A DNA stretch of 64,000 nt from Gigaspora rosea (taxonomy: Eukaryota > Glomeromycota > Glomeromycetes > Diversisporales > Gigasporaceae), in assembly GCA_003550325.1 (NCBI GenBank), contig QKWP01000135.1, positions 186,659 to 250,658 of the forward strand, given 5' to 3'. Shown piece after piece: positions 1 through 11,127 of the stretch (the stretch's first letter is position 1; each line of letters begins with the position of its first letter). Both the position numbers and the translations under genes were made by a program. Under the pieces are notes generated by a model. The model was given only the letters and a program-made list of their open reading frames with translations, made no database searches and had not been told where the DNA came from.

Positions 1-939
1 TGCTATTAGGTGCCGTCATACAAATCATTATTAGAAACTTTTGAGATATTTGGATTAAGCGATGCAATGATATAAGGTTTTTGATAAAATTGAGCCCAAT
101 CTATTTAAAAGAATATATAGATTTTTACTTTTTAGATAACTAATTTATATTTAATATATATTTAAAATTATTTACCAATAACATTTTTGTATATCATTAA
201 TGTATTAAAAATAGAATTCACTTTTTCTGCCGTTGCATTTTAATTTCAGGAGCAAATCATTTTTCATGTAAATTTCTATATGTAATGTAAATAATTTTTA
301 ATAAATTACTATAGTATATATTTTATTGATTAAAAAGTTATTATTATATTACTTACTTCTTTAAATGCAGCTAATGGCTCTTCACAACCTTCAATATTGA
401 AGGCTTATTGCAGAATACTCAACAGGTGTTAATGTATGATTAACAACATAAGATGTTAATTCTTTCATAAAATTAGTCACTGTTATGCAATTGCTGAATC
501 ATATTCAGCATCAGATTCTTCATTCAAGGTCAAGCTCTATTAATTATTACCTTAATTAGAATTTTAATTAAATTATTTATTTCTTAGTATACATATAAGC
601 TGTTATTTACATCAACAGTTCCATAACTTTTAAAGCTTTCCAAACGTAAGACGTTTAAGATCTTCTTCATAAATCATCTCAATTTCGTCAATAACTTGAA
701 TAGTAAAAATTATATTATCATTATCTTTATCCAACAAGAATCCCAAACTTTTCAAATATATATTTTTAAACAGCATATTTTAACTGTAAGTAAAAGAGAA
801 TCCCAAACCGTATTATTTGAATAATCTATATTCGTAATAATCAATCTTCGTGATTATTATATGTAATCGATTATTCTTTATTATATTTAATATCAATGAA
901 TAATCAATGTTTTAATCGTCATATATACATAATTTTAAA
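1..939. other. AT-rich stretch without a gene
   Basis: No open frame with recognisable coding content and no clear repeat was found. The stretch is AT-rich spacer leading into the 5' end of a LINE. Confidence 0.5.
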
Positions 940-958
940 TTACATATTTATCGCTATA

Positions 959-1044
959 CACATAAGTATGATCGGTATGATAGTTTTACTACGCACAAGT
1001 ATAATCGGTATGATAGCCTTACTATACACGTGAGTATGATACTC
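959..1044 (+). repeat. 34-bp direct repeats, about 2.5 copies
   Basis: Units start at about 959, 994 and 1027. They share the core AGTATGATCGGTATGATAG with a few changes. They sit about 150 bases before the first LINE frame and may be 5' UTR promoter repeats of that LINE. Confidence 0.55.
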
Positions 1045-1205
1045 AATTATAATCCTACTCAACTATATTCATACTTCATACTATACTACTTTAGGTATAA
1101 ATCTTTGTCAAAACCCAATACCAGCCTGCTCTCAATATAATTCCCTCTACTCCTGATTATTTGCCCAAAAGTGGCAATTTCAGCTTACCTCCGATAAATC
1201 TATTG

Positions 1206-2495
1206 ATGACATCACCATATCAAAATACAACAACAAGCATGGGAAATTTGATAACAATTCAGACTGACCCAATTCCCACGCTACTCAATGTAAACAATCT
1301 GGATCAGGTAACCAGAAATATTTCTACACCAGACCTTGCCAAACTATCTACTAACTCCAATCCCTGGGCCGACCTATTCGAACAGCAAAATCGACAGATC
1401 TACTTCGATTCATTACCCAAACTGGCTAATACAGATGCCATGGAAACTGAATCTAATGCCACCATTGAACCTGATGTACCTCGGAAATTTTATAGCCAAG
1501 CACATGCTCCAGTTAAAAGGACAACTACAGATTGGCTCACAGAGACCTTAAAGATTGTAGCTGGACGACGAGACCTCACATTTGACAACAGTTCCTGGAA
1601 TTACAAAACGATCATCGAAGCTTTCGACTCATCTGAAAAATTACAACAATTCTTGTCGCACAAATTATGTTCAACGCCCACTCGATTCAACATCCCAGCT
1701 ACAATTAACCAAAAGATTCAATATATGGATACCGCCTTTTTTAGATCATTTACTAGAGACAAAAATGCAGCACCAACACACCAAAAAGAATTTGAATCAC
1801 TATTTGAAATGGTACTAGAAAAATTTCGACGCCACAACAAGATTCGATTTGTCAACAAAGTAAACCACCAACAGATCTATAAAAAACTAAGAATTAAACT
1901 AGTAGTAGACTTTCTATACAACCTTAACTTTCTATTGCTCAGGCTCCATGACTGCGCCAGACATATCTACTACTGTCTAAACTTGGCAAAGATTACTTCT
2001 AAGCTTACATTTGAACAAACCTGTACTTTTCTCTACTCTGCACATGAAAACATACTGGTACCACTCCTAGCGCACCTCCAGGACATAGATAGTGAAATAC
2101 TCGCTGCACTACCATACTCACTTTTATTATTCGATAGAAGAAACACCAGAGCCACCCTAGCATCACTACGAAAGATATACAAATTCGAACAACTTCCTGA
2201 CACTTACTTTGAGCATTCCATCATGCCTCTACCAAACAAAATCGAAGAACTGCACTCCTTAGTCCGAGACCTATTTCCCATCACCGACTGGGCAACACAT
2301 AAACGCCTAGAAGAATACTGTCAAAAATTGAAAATATACTACAGCTTTGAACAGATCCCTGCAGAATTCTTTCAACTTCTTGCAGAGAAAAAAAAGCTAC
2401 CTACAATTCTACAAGCACTGAACTCTGCAGTCAGACATCTTTTCCCTTGTGACCCCAAAGACAGTACAGAACTATGCAATTTGGTCAACTGCTAA
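1206..2495 (+). CDS. LINE ORF1-like protein
   Basis: This is the longest open frame in the window. It is open from a TTG at 1161; the first ATG in frame is at 1206, which I take as the start (about 429 residues). No zinc knuckle or RRM was recognised, so the assignment as ORF1 rests on position: it lies 0.8 kb upstream of the endonuclease in the same orientation. The protein is rich in Asn, Thr and Leu. It contains two related segments near residues 330-380 and 390-440, each with YKFEQLP-like or YYSFEQIP-like wording followed by a LFP motif, which suggests an internal duplication. A third, similar YYSFKRIP segment follows the stop at 2496-2540, so the original frame probably ran further before decay. 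Confidence 0.6.
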   Translation: MTSPYQNTTTSMGNLITIQTDPIPTLLNVNNLDQVTRNISTPDLAKLSTNSNPWADLFEQQNRQIYFDSLPKLANTDAMETESNATIEPDVPRKFYSQAHAPVKRTTTDWLTETLKIVAGRRDLTFDNSSWNYKTIIEAFDSSEKLQQFLSHKLCSTPTRFNIPATINQKIQYMDTAFFRSFTRDKNAAPTHQKEFESLFEMVLEKFRRHNKIRFVNKVNHQQIYKKLRIKLVVDFLYNLNFLLLRLHDCARHIYYCLNLAKITSKLTFEQTCTFLYSAHENILVPLLAHLQDIDSEILAALPYSLLLFDRRNTRATLASLRKIYKFEQLPDTYFEHSIMPLPNKIEELHSLVRDLFPITDWATHKRLEEYCQKLKIYYSFEQIPAEFFQLLAEKKKLPTILQALNSAVRHLFPCDPKDSTELCNLVNC

Positions 2496-3280
2496 GGGAG
2501 TACTACTCCTTCAAACGTATTCCTAATGACTTTTTTATACAAAAATCTAACTTGCCTGCAGACCCATATCAGGTCAAAACACAACTAAGATTCCGATCAC
2601 CAACGATGGATTAGCCAAAGAATTCATCAAAGAGATTAAAGGCAGATACAAATTTCAATTGGCCTATCCCCCTACACTATATGATCGCAAACCCAACAGA
2701 TCTACACAGTTTACCTAATGTCTACAATTCGGTCGACAAAGACAAAGTAAACATAACTATCCTGATTAGGTCCTCAAAGTCACTAGTAGAAACCTCTAGA
2801 CAGTTACGCTGCACTACTATTTTCACCATATACCAGAGAGTTGGATCAAAATTATAGATAACATAAACGGAAGACCCAATTTAGCAACTGACCTAGAACT
2901 GGCAACTGCTGCTATTGCCCAAGTTGAAGAATGTTAACACTTACAACTCCCTGTTGAAGAATACAATAACATCACACCCACGATTGAAGTCCTGCGCAAA
3001 CACTTCCGCTTCTATAGTTTTCCAACATCATTTATTCATGTACCAGATCTCCTGGCGCCCAGCTGGAACATGTTTGATAACTACTTACCTCTCAAATAAG
3101 TATAACTACCACTAATAGAGAACTTCCTTCTCCCACACCCACCACCTTCGATCCACAAACTTCACAATCATTCTTTTCAAACACATATTCTCCCACTTTA
3201 GGTGATAAAGACAAAAACTGTACACTAACTATAATGAAACCACAGGCTGAAAAATTTCTTTCACAACCTATTGACACAGA
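2496..3280 (+). pseudogene. decayed LINE region between ORF1 and endonuclease
   Basis: All frames are interrupted. A third copy of the YSFKRIP-like segment at about 2500-2545 shows the ORF1 frame once continued. Nothing else is recognisable before the endonuclease begins. Confidence 0.5.
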
Positions 3281-4003
3281 ACTCAACATTGCTACCTACA
3301 ATATACAAGGTCTTTTGAGACTCGAAAAGCACAAAGTTGGATAAATTATTGCATGGAGGCTAATTTCCACATAATCTCACTAACGGGAACAAAATTAACT
3401 GATTTGAGAGCCACTAATCTGACCAACCCAATATATTCCTTTTATACATCTAATTATGCGATCAACTTACAACCTCACTCAGGACCTGGCCTGGGTACAG
3501 CGCTTATAGTCTATAACCAACTCCAACTTTACATTCATGATATCAAAACCCTACCAGGCACTGCAGTCTACGTCAACTTCTTCTTCTCAAATAACAAAAC
3601 TCGCATAATCCCCACTTACCTGCCAGCTAGCACAAGCCACCCCCAACTTAACAAACGAACCCAAGAGAAAGTATTTACTTGGTTCCTGGAAGTGAAAAAC
3701 AAGAATTGGAACATGATCCTTCTTGGCGACCTAAATGCTAACTAGTTCAGGAACAAGAAATTTTCACTCTTCAATAACCTCAATACAATATATGCAATCA
3801 GCCTACTATCCTTCCACAATATTACGAAACCCAGTTGGGTGGGACCAAACACCTCTAGCCAGATTAATGATATCTGGTTTAATTCTGATCTAATTCAAGA
3901 TATAGATAAACCAACCATTACTACCGCTGATTATATATCTGGTAGTGACCACAAGATTATCTCCACAACTTGGCATATAGAAATTTGCAAACAAAAAACT
4001 TAG
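3281..4003 (+). pseudogene. LINE endonuclease domain (AP-like, exonuclease-endonuclease-phosphatase fold)
   Basis: The enzyme of this family nicks target DNA to prime reverse transcription. Visible motifs, in order, are TYNIQG near 3295, LLGDLNAN at about 3720-3742 (the catalytic GDxN motif), INDIWFNSD near 3865 (substrate and metal contact) and SGSDHKII near 3945 (catalytic Asp-His pair). The frame from 3353 is open to 4003 except for a TAG at 3743-3745. The N-terminal TYNIQG segment lies in another frame, so at least one frameshift precedes 3353. Motif order and spacing fit LINE endonucleases of the L1/Tad/I type. It is non-functional as it stands. Confidence 0.8.
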
Positions 4004-4739
4004 CGAAACAAAAAGAAGAAATGAAAAATATATCAATATAGCAAAATAGCAAAGAAAAAATATGAAAACTTTTCTACTAAAACTGACGCATTACTCTCGC
4101 AAGCTATACCCACAGAAGACTCAACTTGGGATACTCAACACTTAAACAAAACTTGGAATATTTGGACATCAGTAATTAAACGAATGATCAACAAACATGT
4201 CCCATACACATTTACTAGCAAAAAAAGTTTTTTACCCTATCACTAAAAGCAACTAACTTACATTTGGCTCTGAAATCCATAAACAAATATTTACGATTAC
4301 TAACCACTAAATCTTTTAATTGCTGCCTGAAAACATGCAATAAATTCCTACTGCATCTACCCTTGCTGAACTAGAAATCACCCTATTACTTAATCAGATT
4401 TAGATTTCCCTACTGACAACTATTCCTAAACTAAAACAAATCCGTCATACAATTTGGACTGCCTGTAATCTGGAAAAACTGCAAGAGCAAAGCAAGAAGA
4501 TCGATTACTATGTCAACCGGCACTATAATGACTTCAAGGAAACACGACCAGAATGCTCGACAGCATTCTGAAGCAAAGACCTGAACTAGTACGCACCGAT
4601 AAAATAATCCTCCCTAATCGATAAAGTTGAAATAAAAGCACATGTTCAATCATATTTCAAAATCTGGACAAGACTAAATCCACAAAACTCACTATGGGAA
4701 AAGGACTAGGAAGAAGCCTATTCACCTATAACCGAGATC

Positions 4740-5515
4740 GATCCCTCAATCTACGACACCCTAACAAATACCATTACACTTGATGAATTAAAAGAAACCA
4801 TAAGCAATGCTCCTAAAAATAAAGCAACTGGACTGTTAGCTATTTTCAATGAAATCCTACAACAACTCTCTGACCTAACACTATCTCCACTACTAAAAAT
4901 TTTTAACAATTGCATACGTCTAAAGCAACAATAGCTAAAAGCGAATATTTGGCCAATCCCAAAAAAGCCAGAGTACAAATACAACCTCAGCACCATATGA
5001 CCTATCACCTTAATCAATCACACTTGGAAATGCTTTACAAAAATCTTGACTACTAGATTAACTTTGATCATAATGAAGCATGAAATACTCTCTCCAATGA
5101 ACTTCGCAGCTTTCCCCTATCAATCTACGTTAACCCCAGTATCTCAGTTAACACAAATTCTAGAGAATGCTTCTATCAATCAAAAAGAGATTTGGGCACT
5201 TTCACAGGACAAGTCAAAAGCTTTCGACTCTGTCCATATCAACACACTAGCCAAAGCACTTCGGCTAATAAAAATTCCAGAAACAATAACCGATCTTCTA
5301 GTCTACGTACTATCCAACCGAACCAACTAGGTTATCACAGACCTTGGCTTCACAGAACCCTATCCAGTAATAGATAGAATCGACCAGAGAGAAACATTCT
5401 CTCCTTACTCTGGAAAATATATTACGATCCTCTTATCTCAACCATATACAAGAAACTCACTGGCTACTCCGGTACAATCCAGACCAACCCACCGAAACTA
5501 ATTAATATACCAGCG
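4740..5515 (+). pseudogene. LINE reverse transcriptase, N-terminal half
   Basis: Translated pieces show the usual order of reverse transcriptase blocks: NAPKNKATG near 4808, IWPIPKKPEYKYN near 4950, PITLINHTWKCFTKI near 5000, FAAFPYQSTLTPVSQL near 5105 and the palm A motif SQDKSKAFDSV near 5206, whose first Asp is a catalytic metal ligand. The frame from 5046 is open to 5330, then a TAG follows and the sequence carries on as VITDLGFTEPYPV. The match ends near 5515. The next expected block, with the YMDD catalytic pair, appears only at 10945, so the gene was cut by insertion. Stops are scattered through the block. Confidence 0.82.
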
Positions 5516-6388
5516 TAGCGAATATTCGATTTGATTGGCTTAAAGATCACTGGATTACACAATATAAAAAAAATTTTTAAAGTAACCCTTACTATAAATA
5601 ACCATATCGTCAATTGGCAACTTGTAGTTTTACATAATAAAATTTTTTTAAAACATATTATAGTACTCTTTAACTCTTTGCACATCTTCTGTAAAAAAAG
5701 ATCAGTATAGATCAAATATCTCAAAAAACTTTATTTAAAGGGCAAATTCAAGCAAGTAATACCGTAATATGTATACAATGTATAAGTTAATGGGTGTTAA
5801 CTGTTATATAAACTTTTTTTTGTTTCAAACTCAACGCCCCAAATAACATGTTAAATTAATTAACTCACCCAGAAAATATAATTAAACATGTAAAAACCAA
5901 TGAACACAATCCTAAAAACAATGAAGACTTTTAAATTAGCAGAGTATAGAAGTCATAACGGGTAAGCATTCTTTATTTTTTAGAATTAATATATTTCTTA
6001 TATTTTTATTTAGTATTAAACAATTAAGAACTTAAATATATTTATTTCAGGTCTACGTTAGTAATAGATTTTGAGTTTGTAAGTATTATTGTTATATAAA
6101 TTTGGCATTTTGTTATAATGTTTTACTTTTAAAATTGGTTTAAGTGGAAATAGGAATATCGATGATGCATTAAGGAATTTCATTTAAGGTTACGGAATAT
6201 GATATAATTGAATGAATTCCTTTTAATAGATTAAAAAATATTAATGATTGATAAAGAGAGATTTGGCTCTGTATTTTCTGCAACGTTGTTAGATAGTAAA
6301 AGAATATATTCATAGAGATTTTCATAGCGATAGTAGTAATCTAATTATTAAAATCTTTTTTTTTTCCGTAATAGCATATGTTTTCACA
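5516..6388. other. AT-rich stretch without a gene
   Basis: Short open frames on both strands look like chance in AT-rich DNA. No repeat or motif of note was found. Confidence 0.5.
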
Positions 6389-6706
6389 GGGTGGCAATCA
6401 ATTAATCGACAATCACTTCACCGACATAACATTTCACTGACAATTATTCACTGACACATTCATTTTACCAACAGTTTATTTCACCAAAGCTCATTTCATT
6501 GACAAAGTAATTCTGGTTATTGTCGTTAGGGTCAGGGTAGAATTAGGTAGAATTAGGGCTAAAGTTAGGGTGCTTTTTGAAAAAAAACTTGTCGGTAAAA
6601 TGAACTTCAGTGAAACAAACTGTTGGTAAAATGAATTTGTTAGTGAGTATTTGTCGGTAAAATGTTATATCAGTGAAGTGATTGTTGGCGAAATAATACG
6701 AACCCG
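6389..6706. mobile_element. MITE with about 100-bp inverted arms and 8-bp target duplication
   Basis: The left arm, reading CAATCACTTCACCGACATAAC and on, is matched in reverse complement by the right arm ending GTGAAGTGATTGTTGGCG. Similarity extends about 100 bases inward. The exact 8-mer TTTTCACA flanks both sides (6381-6388 and 6707-6714), as expected for a hAT-type insertion. The spacer between the arms (about 6515-6575) carries degenerate TTAGGG-like words. No coding capacity was seen. Confidence 0.75.
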
Positions 6707-6980
6707 TTTTCACACTGCCTTATTTAGTTTTTCAGGCTTTGGTAATTATTGTGAGAATTGGAGATTTTAAGACTGACTTTAAAATATGTCTTTTTTTCAC
6801 TCCGCAAATAATTTCTCATATTTCAAACGAAATTAGATAATTTACAAAATGAGCATGAACCAGCAGCCGAAATAGGTAAGGAGGGATAAGATAATTATTA
6901 CTTTACTCTTGTTTTTTTTTGATATGGAAATTTTATGTCACCTGAAACCACCCTCAAATTAAACAATAGGGCAAAAAATC

Positions 6981-7440
6981 CATATGGGCTGATTTATGGA
7001 ATTGCCAATAACTTTTGATATACTAATCTATTTTTGAATAATTTTATTACCAAAATGTTGGTCTTAATGAGACGGTTCTAATGAATCCAAAATCATCAAA
7101 ATCCAACCACAGGATCCCAAGATAATTAAGATTTAGTATAATTTTATATTAACTTTTACTATGTAGACAATCAACGTATGGATTGGTTTTCATATATGAA
7201 AACCAATCCATACGTTGATTGTCTACATAGTAAAACCAATCCATACGTTGATTGTCTACATAGTAAAAGTTAATAGTAAAATTATACAAAACTTAATTAT
7301 CTTGGGATCCTGTAATTGGATTTTGATGATTTTGGATTCATTAGAACCGTCTCATCGAGACCAACATTTTGGTGATAAAATTATTCAAAAATAGATTAGT
7401 ATATCATAAGTTATTGGCAATTCCATAAATCAGCCCATAT
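6981..7440. mobile_element. foldback element, about 460 bp, near-palindrome
   Basis: The left arm starts CATATGGGCTGATTTATGG and the right arm ends with its reverse complement at 7440. The arms meet around CATATATG at 7191-7198. The right arm carries one extra direct copy of a 35-base block (about 7199-7233 and 7234-7268) that occurs once on the left. No open frame was found. Long near-perfect arms indicate a young foldback or a recent inverted duplication. Confidence 0.75.
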
Positions 7441-7638
7441 GCTGACATTTACTTGATGAAGCCCGTGGAGCCAAAAAAAATGAGCTCAAAACATAATAGC
7501 AGAGAATATCTAACCTGACCTTTAAATTTTGAGGGCTAGCAAGCAGTGAATGAGAGAGCAGTCTAAAAAGTATCGCAAAAATAAGGTGGGAAAAAGAAAA
7601 CAAAAAAAAAGCCAAAGGGGCATAGTCATCCTGGGGCA

Positions 7639-7827
7639 ATGCTTTTATGTCCTGAACACTATCAAGAATTTTACCCACCACGACAGCCAGAATTATTAGA
7701 ATGTCAGATTTGTGGTAAAAGGCTTTCTTATCGTTGTATTACTTGCCAAAGTTATGAAAGAAGAAGGAGAATAAAGACTTTTTGTTGGGTGGCAAAGCAA
7801 AAACAAAATCCTTTGTTTATTTATTAG
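7639..7827 (+). CDS. small Cys-rich open frame, possible zinc ribbon
   Basis: This 62-residue frame contains CPEH, CQICGKR, CITC and a basic RRRRIK stretch, a spacing that could bind zinc. No family was recognised. It lies inside the insertion that splits the LINE, just past a foldback element, so it may be an exon relic of a transposon protein. Chance cannot be excluded at this length. Confidence 0.25.
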   Translation: MLLCPEHYQEFYPPRQPELLECQICGKRLSYRCITCQSYERRRRIKTFCWVAKQKQNPLFIY

Positions 7828-8018
7828 TTCCCAATGATGATAATTCTGATTTTGTCAATCATGCCAAAAAAGCCATAAGACCGTGCAAATAAAATTAATT
7901 GTTTCTCGTAACATATTAAGGTTAAAAGCCCAGGTTGTTATTGTATAATGTTATAAAATAAAATTTTTAAATATATATTTTTATTTGTTTTTTTTACTAT
8001 GATCAGAGTTTTTTTTTA

Positions 8019-8375
8019 AATTGTCATAGTTGCACGAAGACTTAATAGGGCAGAATTTTTTTAAATTATAGTTGTGCGAATACTTATTAGGCAGAATTTT
8101 TTTTAAAAATTGTTATAGTTGCGCAAAAACTAATTAGATCATAATTTTTTTTTGAATTGTCATAGTTGCGCGAAAACTTATTAGGGCAGAAAATTTTTTT
8201 TTGAATTGTTATAGTTGCACAAAGATTTAATAGGTCAAAAATTTTTTTTTGAATTGTTATAGTTGTGCGAAGACTTATTAAGGCAGAATTTTTTTAAAAA
8301 TTATTATAGTTGCGCGAAAACTTATTAGGGCAAAATTTTTTTGAGTTGCACAAAGACTTATTAGAACAGAATTTT
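8019..8375. repeat. 48-bp tandem repeat array, about 7.5 diverged copies
   Basis: Each unit has the form TATAGTTGCGCGAAAACTTATTAGGGCAG followed by a T-run. Copies differ at 10-25 percent of positions, and T-run length accounts for most of the spacing differences. No coding potential is shared by the units. Confidence 0.75.
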
Positions 8376-8409
8376 CCCAATAAAAAAAACTGCATTTTGG
8401 CACCTATAG

Positions 8410-8660
8410 CAGTGTTGTCACTTGGACGTGTCCATACTATGTTTTTTGTCCAATGTTCAAGATTGTCCAAAATCGTCCAAGCCTATGTCCCATGTTTAAC
8501 TAATCAATAAAGTAATTTAAAAAATATATAATTATATATTTTTTTAGGTGCTGGACTCATTGGTGAAAAAATTAAAATAGATTATCTTAATAAAATTTCA
8601 AGTAATTCTAATTTGAAAAAATGTCCAAAATGTCCAAAAAACGTCCAAGTGACAACACTG
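8410..8660. mobile_element. 251-bp hAT-type MITE, copy 1
   Basis: It has perfect 19-bp terminal inverted repeats, CAGTGTTGTCACTTGGACG, at both ends. The flanks ACCTATAG (8402-8409) and ATCTATAG (8661-8668) agree at 7 of 8 positions, consistent with an aged 8-bp target duplication. Subterminal TTGGACATTTTGGAC-like words occur on the right. A second copy of the same length lies at 61249-61499 in opposite orientation. CAGTG ends and 8-bp duplications are typical of hAT elements. Confidence 0.88.
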
Positions 8661-9530
8661 ATCTATAGTATTCAGTGCCTTTACCCGGACTTACGTATAT
8701 TTTTAGCAATACAGGAATCGATTGTTTCATCAATTTTCTGATCAATAGGCAAGTAACCACCACGGGTTTTAGCATTTGATTTTCTTTTTTCTAATATAAA
8801 GCTAATTTGTTGTTATTTTTTTTTTAAACAAATAAAACTTTGCTTTAAACATTTAATAAAACTTACCATTTGTATAAAATTTAAGATCAACTTGGATCAG
8901 CGTAGACAGGTAGGTACTACAGCATATGCAGGTATTACACAATGTAGACAGGTACTGCAGACTTGGATAAGTGCTAGAAGATACTACAGACTTGGATGAG
9001 TGTTGGCAGATGCTAATTAACCAGGTTCTTAAGCCTTGAATTAGTTGTCATTCATGATGGACATGTGAAAGTAAAGGTTCATCAGATTCGAACAAACATA
9101 TAAGCCTAACAAAGGGTATTAAGCAAAAAACTAGCTTTTATAGTTACAGATTTAAAATAGTAATTGTCATAACGATAACCGATCATCTTAATTTAAATTT
9201 CCCAATGTTCTGATTACGATTTTTGATATGGAAATCAAAAATAGCAAAGCGCAACTGAATTTTTTTTATTTTCATTAAATATTCGCAAACATATATCTTT
9301 AAAAGTTACAAAATTTATGCTTACTGAATAAACAATTAAACACCCATAGTAATAATACGATATGTTCGTATTAATACTCACAGTTTGTAATAATTTGAAT
9401 AATTTCCTCCATTTCCTCATCACATAAACAAAATAATTAGTGCAGAACACTTGTGATGGACGATAACTTTATTATAAGAAGAAAGAGAAAAGTCACTCAC
9501 TTTATAATGCCTTTGGACTAGAGTATCATT
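8661..9530. other. AT-rich stretch with a short degenerate repeat
   Basis: The words GTAGACAGGTACT and ACTACAGACTTGGAT recur between about 8895 and 9015 as a degenerate tandem repeat. Nothing else is recognisable. Confidence 0.4.
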
Positions 9531-9539
9531 CAGGTACTT

Positions 9540-10210
9540 CACTAGCACCACAAAGTCCACGAGTATTCGATTTACTCATGTCATCAGTTAAATTTCCAGA
9601 AACTTCATCTCCAAAGTTTCAATATGCCTATACACCTGCGACATAATCATATGAACACAAAAGATTAGACATCGTACCATTTTTACAAACTTCGGTGACA
9701 TTTGCATCTTTCCCTTTATCTTCATTTACATCAACTACTTTTGGTTTCACCATTTCAAGATCTTATTCAGTTTATTTTCTATAATTTATCAACAGATTCA
9801 ATCTTGTGGGCCACTTAAAAATCCGGTTCAAGTGAGTTTTCAAAATTTTTATCGTTCATTTCGCAAATTTATCATTTACCAAACTAACCATTGCATTCTT
9901 TATTTTGTTTTTATCAATTTTCTCTTTACTAACATCCATTTTACACGCCATTATTGCACTACTTTGTTTAATGCTTTTAACGACTTTATTGATTCGTTCA
10001 ACATATATCATCCTGACATTACCCTCAACATCTACCTCGTCTTCAATTCGCAATGTCCAACTATATATGCTATATCTGCCTTATTCAGTTTTGCTGATTT
10101 TTGACGACATTCGAATGCTTTCTTTTCATCTTTATCACATTTGCTCTTTCAAATATTTCTTTGCCAAGATCTTCAGGTATGTCTTTGGATTTTTATTAAC
10201 AAAAACTAAA
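9540..10210 (-). pseudogene. possible minus-strand coding relic of unknown family
   Basis: Read on the minus strand, several broken frames have coding-like composition: NKNPKDIPEDLGKEIFERAN near 10195-10135, RIEDEVDVEGNVRMIYVERI (10053 downward), and MVKPKVVDVNEDKGKDANV near 9750. The longest uninterrupted piece is 65 residues (9856-10053). Stops and frame changes separate the pieces. No domain was recognised, so this could still be chance in AT-rich DNA. Confidence 0.3.
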
Positions 10211-10890
10211 AGCCTTTAAAGGCTAGACATATAATGTTACAGCTTATAATATGGTGCGCACACTTCAGACTTCAAATTTTATATATTTGGGAACATAGCA
10301 AAAGTATTTCATTATTTAATACGCCAAAAAAAATGAAAAATCTATTATACTATTGTTTCAAAGTCTAATGTGTTACACAATTATTAATTTTTAAATCTAC
10401 TGGCCCTGTGTCAGTAGATTTTAAGCACATGATAATGTTCAGTGACACAAGAGCTGCATATATAACTGACGTCTTATCAGGCCACGAAGACTGTATACAT
10501 ATATGGTTATCGTCTGATAGGCAGTATTACAAGACAACCTTGTAAACTACGCTATACGGCTAACATCCTGATTGGCCGTCCAGTAATGCTATGTTAGACA
10601 AGAGGAGGAGGGAACGATGTATACAAAGTATAAAATTTTAATTTTTTCGAAAAAGGCACCCGGCCAGGTTACGAGAAACAATTATATTTGTTTGCACAGT
10701 CTGATATATAATCGTTGCACTTAATTCTCCTAGCATAACTACAAAAATTATTAATAAAATTATAACTATTAGCTAACAATTAAAAAAATAACATAGCACG
10801 GGGTACCCTCATAGTAACATAATATTTGTCATAGCCCTTATTAAAAATACTATATTATATTAAATATCTAAATTTATATAAGGATCTATA
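10211..10890. other. no gene seen
   Basis: This is moderately AT-rich sequence with a less AT-rich patch at 10440-10680. No open frame, repeat or RNA motif could be supported. Confidence 0.4.
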
Positions 10891-10930
10891 TTGCATATTT
10901 GTTTACTTGTTTACTTTTTTAACCAATTAA

Positions 10931-11127
10931 AACAAATGTCCGCCATGCTCAACACACCTGTTATGGCATACATGGACGATTCCCTTTGGCTTGCTCCTAA
11001 TAAACAAGCTCTTACTGAAATATTAAATATTGCAACTAGCTTTTACAAACTGAACAACATAAAAGTTAATCCCTCCAAATCTTTTCTAATTACTAATTCC
11101 ACGCTCACTTCACCGGACAATCTATAA
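10931..11127 (+). pseudogene. LINE reverse transcriptase, catalytic YMDD segment
   Basis: The frame reads LNTPVMAYMDDSLWLAPN, giving the palm C motif (YMDD, two catalytic Asp) near 10967-10978. It is followed by NNIKVNPSKSFLITNS, the conserved Lys-containing block after the palm. This is the continuation of the reverse transcriptase that stops at 5515. The sequence before 10931 in the same frame has no reverse transcriptase character. Confidence 0.82.

Larger units (their letters stand above)
5516..10930. mobile_element. composite insertion splitting the LINE reverse transcriptase
   Basis: The LINE match stops near 5515 and resumes near 10930, with no reverse transcriptase sequence in between. 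The insert contains at least three terminal-inverted-repeat elements (6389-6706, 6981-7440 and 8410-8660), a 48-bp tandem array (8019-8375) and a possible minus-strand coding relic (9540-10210). Its own ends could not be fixed: TAATTAA on the left and CAATTAA on the right are only a weak target-duplication candidate. It may be several successive insertions rather than one element. Confidence 0.6.

Noticed and set aside
5464-5724. 86-residue minus-strand frame at the LINE junction
   Set aside because: It crosses the junction between LINE and inserted DNA and is made of AT-rich hydrophobic codons.
9832-10219. Plus-strand Phe/Ser-rich frames
   Set aside because: They are opposite-strand shadows of coding-like minus-strand pieces and have low-complexity hydrophobic composition.
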